A stretch of DNA of 64,000 bases from Comamonadaceae bacterium UBA2334 (lineage in GTDB: Bacteria; Pseudomonadota; Gammaproteobacteria; Burkholderiales; Burkholderiaceae_C). The notes below the pieces were generated by a model, which worked only from the letters and a program-made list of their open reading frames with translations, was not told the origin of the DNA and made no database searches. This document shows positions 1-8,329 of the stretch, piece after piece (the first letter of the stretch is position 1; each line of letters begins with the position of its first letter). The position numbers were made by a program, and so were the translations under genes. The stretch covers positions 7,182-71,181 of the forward strand of contig DDUQ01000065.1 in assembly GCA_002344885.1 (NCBI GenBank), read 5' to 3'.

Positions 1-37
1 ATGGCCAGAATGGTCGCCTGCACCGAAGGCAGACGGT

Positions 38-484
38 TCAATTCAAAGTGTTGGCATTGCCAGATGCCAGCAGCCCCAGCAGGTCTTGCGTGTCGAGTTG
101 GTAGTCGCTCAGCACCTGCACGGCATGTCCGGCATCGGTCACTTGATAGAGATGGCGGGTCTTCAGTGTCCTGGCCGAGTTGGCCGCAATGGCCAAGCGG
201 AAACTGTCTGGCAGCAGCTGGACCGAAACCTTGCAATGTGTGGTTTTGATCCATTCGGCAAAGTCTTTGAACAACGCCTGAGCACCTGGTGTGCCACCGT
301 CCCAGCGGCGCATGTCGGCCAGCCGACCCCAGTGAGTGGTCCGCTCGGCAACCTCTCGCTTCATGTCCTGGATGTAGCGCTCGATGGACTCTTCATTGAA
401 AGTGCCGACGAGTTCGGTACACAGGATATCGCCGCACCAGAAGATGCGGTACTCACCGTGCGGGCTGAACAGGGGGGCGGGCAT
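38..484 (-). CDS. Conserved hypothetical protein (148 aa)
   Basis: I do not recognise a named family. The product is soluble, with no signal peptide or membrane segment. It opens with a short beta-rich stretch (GEYRIFWCGDILC), followed by a region containing FNEESIERYIQDMKREV and a C-terminal part ending in a Gly/Ala/Asn tail. The general look (N-terminal strand pair, then a helix) recalls small STAS-like or DUF-type regulatory domains, but this is only a guess. I chose the ATG at 484; the open frame extends 26 codons further but without an ATG and into non-conserved-looking sequence. It stands alone, 135 bp downstream of rarD on the same strand. Confidence 0.6.
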   Translation of the reverse strand: MPAPLFSPHGEYRIFWCGDILCTELVGTFNEESIERYIQDMKREVAERTTHWGRLADMRRWDGGTPGAQALFKDFAEWIKTTHCKVSVQLLPDSFRLAIAANSARTLKTRHLYQVTDAGHAVQVLSDYQLDTQDLLGLLASGNANTLN

Positions 485-619
485 GGATGGCAGGCTGCGT
501 GTGTTGCGTCGCTGGAAAGGGCTGGCACATATTAGCTTCTGGGCCGTCAGCTTGCCTGGCAAGCCGCGAAAAAGCTTGGCTGTGCCCAGGGTCGCACGGG
601 ATGACGGCGGGGAGGGCAG

Positions 620-1480
620 TCAGGGCCTACCGGCTCGCCAACCGTCATGCGCGTACACACCCAGTGCCAGCCAGATCAGGCCAAATCCGGCCAGTTTGTG
701 CCAGCTCAACGGCTCTCCGTACAGCAGTGTCCCCAGCCCCAGCAGGATGCTCGGGGTCAGGTACTGCAACATGCCCATGGTGGACAGCGGCAACCGCCGC
801 GCAGCGGCTGAAAACAGCAGCAACGGTATGGCGGTGACGGGGCCGGAGAGCGCCAGCAGCAGCCAGGTGTGGCTGTCGAGCTGGGCCTGTGCGGGCAGGT
901 CCCAGCTCAGTGCCAGCAAGGCCAATGGCGCGAGCAGGAAGGTTTCCAGTGCCATGCCCTCCAGTGCCCCCATCGGTGCCAGCTTGCGGATCAGGCCGTA
1001 CAGCGCAAACGACAGGGCCAACCCCAGCGCGATCCACGGCACCGCGCCGCCCAGCCACGTCAACCAGCACACTGCCGTTGCCGCCAATGCCACGGCCAGC
1101 CATTGCTGTGGCCGCGGACGCTCGTGCAGCACCACAAACCCCAACGCCACATTGACCAGTGGCAGGATGAAGTAGCCCAGGCTGGCCTGTAGCACATGAC
1201 CGTTGTTCACGGCCCAGATGTAAGTCAGCCAGTTGCAGGCCAGCAGCAGCGCAGATGTGGCAAACACCCCCACAACCTTGGGGCGCTGGCGCAAGCCAGC
1301 CAGCCATTGCCAACGCCGAAGCACCAGCAGAACCGCTGCCACAAACAGCATGGACCACACCATGCGGTGCAGCACCACCTGCAGGGAGCCCACATGCTGC
1401 AACTGCTTGAAAAACAGCGGGAACAGGCCCCACAACCCATAGGCACCCACGCCCAGCCACAGCCCGGTGCGCATCAGCAT
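620..1480 (-). CDS. rarD: RarD-type EamA-family membrane permease
   Basis: A 286-residue integral membrane protein of the drug/metabolite transporter superfamily (EamA, RarD branch, usually about 290-300 aa). About ten hydrophobic segments are visible, beginning with LWLGVGAYGLWGLFPLFFK, and the branch-typical ACNWLTYIWAVNNGHVLQAS in the third/fourth helices. The family is annotated as chloramphenicol-sensitive or amino-acid/metabolite export; the substrate cannot be told from sequence. The start ATG at 1480 overlaps the TGA of the upstream DUF364 gene (ATGCTGATG), so the two are probably translationally coupled; a second ATG two codons downstream is possible. Confidence 0.88.
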   Translation of the reverse strand: MLMRTGLWLGVGAYGLWGLFPLFFKQLQHVGSLQVVLHRMVWSMLFVAAVLLVLRRWQWLAGLRQRPKVVGVFATSALLLACNWLTYIWAVNNGHVLQASLGYFILPLVNVALGFVVLHERPRPQQWLAVALAATAVCWLTWLGGAVPWIALGLALSFALYGLIRKLAPMGALEGMALETFLLAPLALLALSWDLPAQAQLDSHTWLLLALSGPVTAIPLLLFSAAARRLPLSTMGMLQYLTPSILLGLGTLLYGEPLSWHKLAGFGLIWLALGVYAHDGWRAGRP

Positions 1481-2346
1481 GGCCCCGCCAAGGTGGCCCA
1501 GCCGGGCCAGTGGGCCCGGTCGATGGCGAACTTGCGGGTCGCGTGGCCCCATGACTCGCCCGCTGCCATGGCCGCCGCCAGCGCTGCGCCGTCGGTCACG
1601 CGCGTGCCGCCCATGAGCGTGACGCCGCGCGAGAACAGGGGGTCGGGCCACACACCGGCAGAAGGACCGATGACCGCAAACCGTTCGGCGCGTGGCGCGG
1701 CGGCAAGCATGTCATCCAGGGTGTCATTCAGCAGCATGGTGGAGGTGCCCACCACCGTGTTGCAGTCGGCCAGCAAAGCGCGGTCCACGCCAATGTGCAG
1801 CTGTGGAAAGCGTTTGCGTTGGCGGACCACCATGTCGGCGTCCATTTCCACCACGCTGAGCTGCCCACCGGCTTCGGTCACCCGCTGCACCAGCGGCGGG
1901 AAGAAGCCGATCATGCCCAGGTGGTCGTGCGGCCCCAGCACCACGTCGCCCAGTGAATTGCCCGCCGCAGGTGGCTCGTAGCCCACGCGCCGCCAGACAG
2001 AGTCGGTCAACGCGTTGGCGGCTGCCAGCGCCACTGCCCGTTGCACCGGGTTGCCGTCGCCCAGCCGGGCGGCCAGGGCCAATGGGTCTGCCTGCGCCAG
2101 TGGCAGACCACCGCCAGGGGCATGGGCAGCCAGCAACTCGCGCAGCGTGTTGCCCAACTGGATGTACGACAGGCCGAACGAACCGTCAGCCAGCTCAATG
2201 GCGCAGAACTTGGCACCATGCTCGTCACACGGGTCTTTCAGACGCGGTATGTGCAGTTGGTGCACCGGTGGCACAGGCCAGCGGGCTGACAATGTTGTGA
2301 GGATGCTGAGCAGATCGGTGGCAACGGAGTGGGGAATGCGAGGCAT
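1474..2346 (-). CDS. DUF4213/DUF364 (Rossmann-like) domain protein
   Basis: A 290-residue cytosolic protein. The N-terminal half (SYIQLGNTLRELLAAH) resembles the DUF4213 enolase-N-like fold and the C-terminal half the DUF364 Rossmann-like domain (VVLGPHDHLGMIGFFPP, AVIGPSAGVWPDPLFSRGV, GTRVTDG). Members of this family are thought to bind metals or chelators and often sit next to transporters, but no reaction is established. Here it is the first gene of a two-gene unit with rarD, overlapping it by 7 bp. It starts 76 bp from the divergent TPR-methyltransferase gene, so both promoters lie between 2347 and 2422. The ATG at 2346 was preferred because upstream codons are not conserved-looking. Confidence 0.75.
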   Translation of the reverse strand: MPRIPHSVATDLLSILTTLSARWPVPPVHQLHIPRLKDPCDEHGAKFCAIELADGSFGLSYIQLGNTLRELLAAHAPGGGLPLAQADPLALAARLGDGNPVQRAVALAAANALTDSVWRRVGYEPPAAGNSLGDVVLGPHDHLGMIGFFPPLVQRVTEAGGQLSVVEMDADMVVRQRKRFPQLHIGVDRALLADCNTVVGTSTMLLNDTLDDMLAAAPRAERFAVIGPSAGVWPDPLFSRGVTLMGGTRVTDGAALAAAMAAGESWGHATRKFAIDRAHWPGWATLAGPC

Positions 2347-2422
2347 GCCGGGATGGTACTTGCAGCGGCATGCGGGTTGCCCGTGGTGTTGCACGCGAGC
2401 GTGCTGGCCTACACTCGTGCGC

Positions 2423-3622
2423 ATGCAAGACCAGTTTGAATTGGGCCGCCAGGCGTTTCTACAGGGTGTTTCGTGCTTTGAGCGCGGTGCGCTGGCCGAG
2501 GCCGAGGCCGCCTTTGTGCAAGCGTTGCAACATGTGCCGGGCCGTGCCTCGGTGCTGTTGAACCTGGGGTTGACGCGGGTGCGCCTGCAGCGCCATGCTG
2601 ATGCAGTGCCCGTTCTGCAGCAGGCGTTGGCGGCTGAGGCCGAGGCGGCAGATGGTTGGGCTGCACTGGGGTTCAGCCTGAGCGCGCTGGGGCGATGGGA
2701 GGAGGCCCTCGCTGCGCTGGAGCGCGCCCAGGCCTTGGGCTGGCCGGATGTTCAGGTGGCCTTGCGCCGCGCAGAGGCCCTGGCCCGGCTTGCGCGTTGG
2801 GCAGATGCCCAGGCTGCCTACACCCACTTGCTGGCCCGTCACCCGGCGCTGCCCGATGCGTGGATGGCACTGGGCGAACTGCACCGGCAGGCAGGCCGTC
2901 TGGACGAAGAGGCGGCGGCCTACCGCAACGGCCAGGCGCACGGGGCCGATGCCGCGTGGGCCAGCTATCTGCTGGCGGCGGTGACCCACAGCGGTGACGT
3001 GGCTCGGGCACCGTTGGGCTACGTGCGGAATCTGTTTGATGAGTATGCGGCCGACTTTGACCACCATCTGGTCGATCAGCTGGGCTACCAGGGGCACCGC
3101 ACGCTGGTGGCGTCGTTGCCGGTGCCCGCTACCGCCACGCTGGGGCGCGTGCTGGACCTCGGCTGTGGCACCGGCCTGTGCGGCACCCTGGTGCGCAGCC
3201 GTGCCAGCCACTTGACAGGTGTGGACGTGTCCCCCGACATGGTGGCCAAGGCCAGCGAGCGTGGCCTGTACGACCGCCTTCAGGAAGCTGACCTGCACCG
3301 TTTTCTGTCTGATACCGACCAGACCTGGGATGTGGTGCTGGCTGCCGATGTGTTCATTTACGTGGGTGCACTGGATCAGGCGTTTGCGCTGTTGCAGCCT
3401 CGGGTGTCAACGGGTGGTTGGCTGGCGTTCACCGTCGAAGCCGGTGCGCCCGGCACGGGTGCCCGCTTGCTGCCCAGCCTGCGCTACAGCCATGCCCCCG
3501 ACTACCTTCGCGACCTGGCCGACCGCAACGGATTCGACTGGCACAGCACCCGCAGCGCGCCCATCCGGTACGACCAGCGCCAACCCGTGCCCGGCGACTA
3601 TGTGGTGCTGCGCAGGCGCTGA
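2423..3622 (+). CDS. TPR-repeat SAM-dependent methyltransferase
   Basis: A 399-residue cytosolic protein with two parts. Residues about 5-190 form four or five tetratricopeptide repeats (for example LGRQAFLQGVSCFERGALAE, WAALGFSLSALGRWEEALAA, WMALGELHRQAGRLDEEAAA). Residues about 215-395 form a class I methyltransferase with the SAM-binding motif LDLGCGTGLCG, acidic loop GVDVSPDMVAKA and motif IV-like DVVLAADVFIYV. The TPR part suggests that the target is a protein or a large complex, but the substrate is unknown. The ATG at 2423 was chosen because the TPRs start directly after it. Confidence 0.82.
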   Translation: MQDQFELGRQAFLQGVSCFERGALAEAEAAFVQALQHVPGRASVLLNLGLTRVRLQRHADAVPVLQQALAAEAEAADGWAALGFSLSALGRWEEALAALERAQALGWPDVQVALRRAEALARLARWADAQAAYTHLLARHPALPDAWMALGELHRQAGRLDEEAAAYRNGQAHGADAAWASYLLAAVTHSGDVARAPLGYVRNLFDEYAADFDHHLVDQLGYQGHRTLVASLPVPATATLGRVLDLGCGTGLCGTLVRSRASHLTGVDVSPDMVAKASERGLYDRLQEADLHRFLSDTDQTWDVVLAADVFIYVGALDQAFALLQPRVSTGGWLAFTVEAGAPGTGARLLPSLRYSHAPDYLRDLADRNGFDWHSTRSAPIRYDQRQPVPGDYVVLRRR

Positions 3623-3688
3623 TGTGCCGTGACGGCCTGAACCGCCACGCGGTTGATGTTCCCCTTCCTTGTTCACACCTTGCCCACC

Positions 3689-4309
3689 ATGAAGCTCTAC
3701 ACCAGTCCCCGCGCCCCCAACCCACGCCGCGTCATGATGTTCATGGCCGAGAAGGGCATCAACGACATCGCGATGGTCGCAGTGGACATCAATGCCCAGG
3801 CACACAAGGCCGAAGACTTTCGGGCCATCAACCCGCTGACGACGGTGCCTGTGCTGGAATTGGACGATGGCCGCATGCTGTCCGAAAGCCGGGCCATTTG
3901 TACCTGGTTGGAAGGGCGCTTTCCCGATTGCAACCTCATGGGTGCGGATGCCGACGAGCGCGCCTTCATCGAAATGGCTGACCGCCGGGCCGAGTGGTAC
4001 CTGCTGATGCCCATTGCACAGGTCATCCGCCACACCCACCCCGGCTTGGCACCGTTGGAGCAGCCGCAGTTTCCTGACTACGGCCAGGCCCAGACCGCCA
4101 AGGTCCGTGACTACGCGACCCGCTTCGACAACCTGTTGCAGCGCCAGGAGTGGATGGCGGGCGCGCGCTTTACCATCGCCGACATCACGGTCTTCTGTGC
4201 ACTGGAGTTTGCACGGTTGATGAAGTTCAGCCCCAAGGCCGAGGGGCTGTTGGCGCTGCAAGCCTGGCGCGACCGTGTGGCCGCGCGGCCCAGCGCATCG
4301 GCCATGTAG
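3689..4309 (+). CDS. Glutathione S-transferase family protein
   Basis: A 206-residue cytosolic GST. The N-terminal thioredoxin-like domain starts MKLYTSPRAPNPRRVMMF and carries the cis-proline region TVPVLELDDGRMLSESRAI, where Glu-Ser would contact glutathione. The all-helical C-terminal domain contains MAGARFTIADITVFCALEF, the conserved N-capping box and Asp of GSTs. The likely role is glutathione conjugation or reduction of an electrophile; the substrate is unknown. The proposed start is ATG 3689, 66 bp after the methyltransferase gene; an in-frame ATG 36 bp upstream would add residues not seen in GSTs. Confidence 0.88.
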   Translation: MKLYTSPRAPNPRRVMMFMAEKGINDIAMVAVDINAQAHKAEDFRAINPLTTVPVLELDDGRMLSESRAICTWLEGRFPDCNLMGADADERAFIEMADRRAEWYLLMPIAQVIRHTHPGLAPLEQPQFPDYGQAQTAKVRDYATRFDNLLQRQEWMAGARFTIADITVFCALEFARLMKFSPKAEGLLALQAWRDRVAARPSASAM

Positions 4310-4439
4310 GCGGTGGCCAGGCAATCCGGCACAGGTGCCGGGTCACCGCGCGCGTGGATGACCTGGCACGTCTGGCTGTCGCCTACCACGGTGCCGCCCG
4401 CCTGCCGGTGGGCAGAGCCACTTTCTCAACCGTTGTGGC

Positions 4440-5978
4440 TCAGGTCGATTCAACCTTGAAGGTGTGCACCAGTTTTTCCAGGTTTCCGGCTTGGTCCTGA
4501 AGAGACTGCGCGGCGGCGGCGGCCTGCTCGACCAGCGCGGCGTTTTGCTGCGTCACGTCGTTCATCTCACCGATGGCGGTGTTCACGCGCTCGATGCCTT
4601 GCGTCTGCTCGGCACTGGCCTGGGCAATCTCGCTGACGATGACCGACACGTTGCGGATGCTTTCCACCACTTCGGTCATGGTGGCACCGGCCTGGTGCAC
4701 CAGTGCGCTGCCCGCATCAATTTTGCCGACCGAGTCGCCGATCAGCGCCTTGATTTCCTGCGCCGCGGCAGCCGAGCGCTGGGCCAGGCTGCGCACTTCG
4801 CTGGCCACCACCGCAAAACCACGGCCCTGTTCACCGGCCCGTGCGGCCTCGACCGCAGCGTTCAGCGCGAGGATGTTGGTCTGGAAGGCAATGCCGTCGA
4901 TCACACTGATGATGTCCGCAATGCGGCGCGACGACGCATTGATGGCGTCCATGGTGCTCACCACCTCAGACACGACACCGCCGGCCCGCTCGGCTACGCC
5001 CGATGCCGATGCGGCCAGTCCACTCGCGTTGCGGGCGCTGTCGGCACTCTGGTTCACGCCGGTGGTCAGCTCCTGGATGGCCGTTGCCGTGCGGTTCAGG
5101 CTGTCGGCCTGCTGCTCGGTGCGGGCGGACAGGTCACTGTTGCCACGGGCAATTTCGCTGGATGCACCGTAGATGGCCTCGGTGCCGGTGCGCACCTGCC
5201 CCACGGTTTGGGCCAGGCTGGCCCGCATGTTGCGCAGCGCCTGTTGCAAGTCGCCAATTTCGTTGTTGGCGCGCACCGTGATGTCATGGGTCAGGTCACC
5301 CGAGGCGATGGACTGTGCGGTACGCACACAGTATTCCAGCGGGTGCGTGACCACCCGGCGGATGAAGGGGTAAATCAGACCCAGCACGGGAATGGCGGTG
5401 ATGATGGCGATCAGGATGGACTTCCAGCGCTGGCTGGCCTGCTCGGCATTCATTTTGTCAAGTGACACCTTCATGCTCACCACGCCCAGCACCGCGTTTT
5501 CGGGCACCTGGTGGCACAGCATGCAGTTTTTGCCCAGGTAGTTGGGTGAATTGAGGGCTGGGCGCACCGCACGCAGGTACTCGCCCTTGGCATCACGGTC
5601 CACCACAAACACTTCTTTGCCGGTTTGCATGACCTGCTGGTCGATCGCGTCGCCGGTGGTGTCGTCCTGTGCGGTGCCCGGCCCGAAAGTGTCGCTCACC
5701 GCTTTGCCCCGGATGACCTTCACCTCGCGGATGGAGCCCAACTGTTTGATCTGGTCCAGAAACACATGCCGCTCGCTGACCGTGCCTGTCACCATCATCC
5801 CGGTCAGGCCCGCCATGGTCGCGTCGTGCATGCTGAGTGAAAACTCCTTCGATTGCTCCAGCGCGGCCTCACGGGCCACATACCCTTGCCAGATGATGAC
5901 CCCGGTCCACACCACCAGCAGCGCAAGAGCAATGGTCATCAGGAACTGCATCCAGATTTTGATTTGGGCCTTCTGCAT
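4440..5978 (-). CDS. Methyl-accepting chemotaxis protein with periplasmic CXXCH heme motif
   Basis: A 512-residue chemoreceptor. TM1 is at about residues 12-34, the periplasmic sensor at 35-185, TM2 at 186-207, then a HAMP domain and a cytoplasmic signalling coiled coil with the hairpin tip GIAFQTNILALNAAVEAARA. The periplasmic domain contains CMLCH (residues 152-156), a c-type heme attachment site. Heme-bearing sensor domains of this kind are known in redox or gas-sensing receptors, so redox/O2/NO taxis is plausible (inference). No C-terminal CheR/CheB pentapeptide is evident. ATG 5978 has AAAGGA just upstream. An FNR-like box lies about 150 bp before the start. Confidence 0.9.
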   Translation of the reverse strand: MQKAQIKIWMQFLMTIALALLVVWTGVIIWQGYVAREAALEQSKEFSLSMHDATMAGLTGMMVTGTVSERHVFLDQIKQLGSIREVKVIRGKAVSDTFGPGTAQDDTTGDAIDQQVMQTGKEVFVVDRDAKGEYLRAVRPALNSPNYLGKNCMLCHQVPENAVLGVVSMKVSLDKMNAEQASQRWKSILIAIITAIPVLGLIYPFIRRVVTHPLEYCVRTAQSIASGDLTHDITVRANNEIGDLQQALRNMRASLAQTVGQVRTGTEAIYGASSEIARGNSDLSARTEQQADSLNRTATAIQELTTGVNQSADSARNASGLAASASGVAERAGGVVSEVVSTMDAINASSRRIADIISVIDGIAFQTNILALNAAVEAARAGEQGRGFAVVASEVRSLAQRSAAAAQEIKALIGDSVGKIDAGSALVHQAGATMTEVVESIRNVSVIVSEIAQASAEQTQGIERVNTAIGEMNDVTQQNAALVEQAAAAAQSLQDQAGNLEKLVHTFKVEST

Positions 5979-6294
5979 GTGGGTTCCTTTGCGTTTTGAC
6001 AAGGTTCAGCGCTGACGCCCCCCTGTGTGCGGGAAACTGACGGGAGTGTCGGGCCGGATTTTGCGCCGAAACCGGGTGGTCAGGAATGGGTACAGGTACC
6101 CTTTCCCCCGGCTTTTTTGGCTTGATTTGAGATTTGTCAAATCGAAGGCTGCCGAGGCACCAAGCTGGTGCAGTTCGGCGCATGGGCTTGGCCTGTATGG
6201 GGCCGTGACGGGTGTTTCAGTCAGCCCGCACGCCCGGCACCGGCGGCGGCACGCTGGCTGGCCGCACGGCGACGGTTCAGCAGCTTCGGCAGGT
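5979..6294. other. Intergenic region upstream of the chemoreceptor gene
   Basis: No gene was found in these 316 bp, which separate the chemoreceptor (start at 5978) from the end of the DUF2237 gene (6295), both on the minus strand. The region holds an FNR-like inverted repeat (6127-6140) inside a short AT-rich patch (about 6110-6145), which is the most promoter-like part. The remainder is GC-rich sequence without recognisable structure. Confidence 0.6.
6127..6140. promoter_or_regulatory. FNR/CRP-type box (TTGA-N6-TCAA)
   Basis: The sequence TTGAGATTTGTCAA is a perfect TTGA-N6-TCAA inverted repeat, the core of FNR/Anr/CRP-family sites (consensus TTGAT-N4-ATCAA). It lies 149 bp upstream of the chemoreceptor start in an AT-rich patch. 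Regulation of that gene by an oxygen-responsive FNR-type activator would fit its heme motif; this is inference from the match alone. Confidence 0.5.
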
Positions 6295-6663
6295 TCAGCG
6301 CGCCACCCACTCGTGGGCCTGCAACTCGGCCAGCGTCACGTGGTCAAGTGCGCGCTCGTGGCAGGCTTCCAGGACCACCGGCGGTGCAACGCCGGCCGCC
6401 AGAGCCTGTTTCCACCGCAGCGCGCACAGGCACCAGCGGTCGCCCGGTTTCAGCCCGGCAAACCGCCATTCTGGTCGGGAGGTGACCAGGTCGTTGCCCT
6501 GTTCGACCGAGTGAGCCAGGAAGGCCTCGGTCACCTTGGCGCAGATGACGTGCGAACCGGTGTCATCTTCTCGCGTGTGGCAGCAGCCATCGCGGAAGTA
6601 GCCGGTCAGGGGCGCGTAGGAGCAGGCCAGCAGGGGCGTGCCGAGGACGTTTTTGGCGTTCAT
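6295..6663 (-). CDS. DUF2237 family protein
   Basis: A 122-residue soluble protein matching the DUF2237 family: it opens MNAKNVLGTPLLACSYAPLT, then GYFRDGCCHT, VICAKVTEAFLAHSVEQGND and PGDRWCLCALRWKQAL. The conserved Cys, His, Asp and Trp positions look like those of the family, whose function is unknown. It lies 36 bp downstream of the U32 gene on the same strand and is probably co-transcribed with it. Confidence 0.85.
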   Translation of the reverse strand: MNAKNVLGTPLLACSYAPLTGYFRDGCCHTREDDTGSHVICAKVTEAFLAHSVEQGNDLVTSRPEWRFAGLKPGDRWCLCALRWKQALAAGVAPPVVLEACHERALDHVTLAELQAHEWVAR

Positions 6664-6699
6664 GTGGGTCTTTGTGTGGTGGTGTGGGGTGGGTCAGCG

Positions 6700-8115
6700 T
6701 CACAGCATGCGTGCCACCAGGGCACCTTCAGTGGCGGTTTCGTAGCCCTGCACCGGAATCCACACCTTCATCGGGTTGCCCAGAGCCACGTCAATGGCCT
6801 GGCCCTCGGCGTCTTTCATCTGCTCCAGCTTGACCAACCGGTTGCCGCTGGGGTGAATGACCTCGATCGTGTCGCCGACCGAGAACTTGTTTTTGGTTTC
6901 AATTTCGGCCCAACCGTCGGCCACGCGCAGCACCTCGCCCACGTACTGGCTGTGCCGGGCCTGGGAGCCACCGGTTTCGTAGTTCTGGTAGTCCTGCGAG
7001 GGGCGGCGCTCCAGGAAGCCGGCGGTGTAGCCCCGGTTGGCCAGGCTTTCGAGTTGCGCGATCAGCTCGGGGTTGAAAGGCTTGCCCGCCACCGCGTCGT
7101 CGATGGCGCGGCGGTAGATCTGCGCCGTGCGCGTGACGTAGTACTGGCTCTTGGTGCGGCCTTCCACCTTGAGCGAATCCACGCCAATCTTGACCAGACG
7201 CGCCACGTGTTCCACAGCACGCAGGTCCTTGCTGTTCATGATGTAGGTGCCGTGCTCGTCTTCCATGATGGGCATGAGCTGGCCGGGCCGCTCGGCTTCC
7301 TCCAGCAGGTACACCTGGTCGGCGGCGGGGTGGCGGGGGCTGCCACCACAGGCGGCAAAAGCGGTTTCGGCCTGCTGCTGTTCGGCGGCAAAGTTGAAGT
7401 CGCTGCTCAGCATGTCGGCCCGGCTGGGGGTCACGTCGCCGGTGTCGGTTTCCTGGGCGGCGCTTTGCTTGTATTCCCAGCGGCAGGCGTTGGTGCAGGT
7501 GCCCTGGTTGGCGTCGCGGCGGTTGAAGTAGCCGCTCAGCAGGCAGCGGCCCGAGTAGGCGATGCACAGTGCGCCGTGCACAAACACCTCCAGCTCCATG
7601 TCGGGGCACTCGTTGCGGATGGCCTCGATCTCGTCCAGGCTGAGTTCGCGCGAGAGGATGATGCGCGTCACCCCCACCTTCTGCCAGAACTTCACCGCCG
7701 CGTGGTTGGTGGTGTTGGCTTGCACCGAGAGGTGGATGGGCACGTGGTCCCAGGCACCGCTGTGCATCTTGTCCAGCACCATCATGATGAGGCCAGGATC
7801 GGCCATGATGATGCCGTCGGGCTTGAGCGCCACGATGGGCTCGATGTCGCGCAGGTAGGTGCGCACCTTGTCGTTGTGCGGCAGCAGGTTGCTGGTCAGG
7901 AAGAACTTTTTGCCGCGCTGGTGCGCCTCGTCAATGCCTTGGGCAATCTGTTCCAGCCTGAATTCGTTGTTGCGGGCTCGCAGGCTGTAGCGGGGCTGAC
8001 CGGCGTACACGGCATCTGCGCCGAAGTTGTAGGCGGCGCGCATTTTGGCCAGCGAACCGGCGGGCAGCAGCAGTTCGGGGGCTTTGGTGGAGGGGGGGGC
8101 TGTCTGGGCTTTCAT
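6700..8115 (-). CDS. Peptidase U32 family protein (TrhP/YegQ-like tRNA hydroxylation protein)
   Basis: A 471-residue cytosolic protein. Residues about 12-330 form the U32 domain (ELLLPAGSLAKMRAAYNFGA, DAVYAGQPRYSLRARNNEF, LEVFVHGALCIAYSGRCLLS). The Cys set CIAYSGRCLLS...GTCTNACRWEY is the predicted Fe-S site, and a C-terminal beta domain follows from about residue 370. The YegQ/TrhP branch takes part in prephenate-dependent hydroxylation of U34 in some tRNAs; the 'peptidase' label is historical. Its length agrees with that branch (about 450-470). ATG 8115 is preferred to the longer frame because conserved sequence starts soon after it. Confidence 0.85.
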   Translation of the reverse strand: MKAQTAPPSTKAPELLLPAGSLAKMRAAYNFGADAVYAGQPRYSLRARNNEFRLEQIAQGIDEAHQRGKKFFLTSNLLPHNDKVRTYLRDIEPIVALKPDGIIMADPGLIMMVLDKMHSGAWDHVPIHLSVQANTTNHAAVKFWQKVGVTRIILSRELSLDEIEAIRNECPDMELEVFVHGALCIAYSGRCLLSGYFNRRDANQGTCTNACRWEYKQSAAQETDTGDVTPSRADMLSSDFNFAAEQQQAETAFAACGGSPRHPAADQVYLLEEAERPGQLMPIMEDEHGTYIMNSKDLRAVEHVARLVKIGVDSLKVEGRTKSQYYVTRTAQIYRRAIDDAVAGKPFNPELIAQLESLANRGYTAGFLERRPSQDYQNYETGGSQARHSQYVGEVLRVADGWAEIETKNKFSVGDTIEVIHPSGNRLVKLEQMKDAEGQAIDVALGNPMKVWIPVQGYETATEGALVARML

Positions 8116-8329
8116 GGCCCGTATTGTCCGCTGGCGCTTCAATGGCCAGCACAACCCCTTTCAGAAAAGCGGATTGCAAACGTTTGGGCTATGTGCGCCG
8201 TGTCCGCGCTGCGCGAGCATTGGGCTGAGCCAGCAGCCGCCCAAACCAGTCCGTGTGTTGGCCTGAAACTGGCGCGGTCATGACATGCGTCAAGTGTATT
8301 GGCCTGTAAAGCACGCACAATGCTCGGCC

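Noticed and set aside
6025..8283. A 752-codon open frame on the plus strand
   Set aside because: It runs antisense to the U32 and DUF2237 genes and upstream sequence, has no family resemblance, and is a product of the high GC content.
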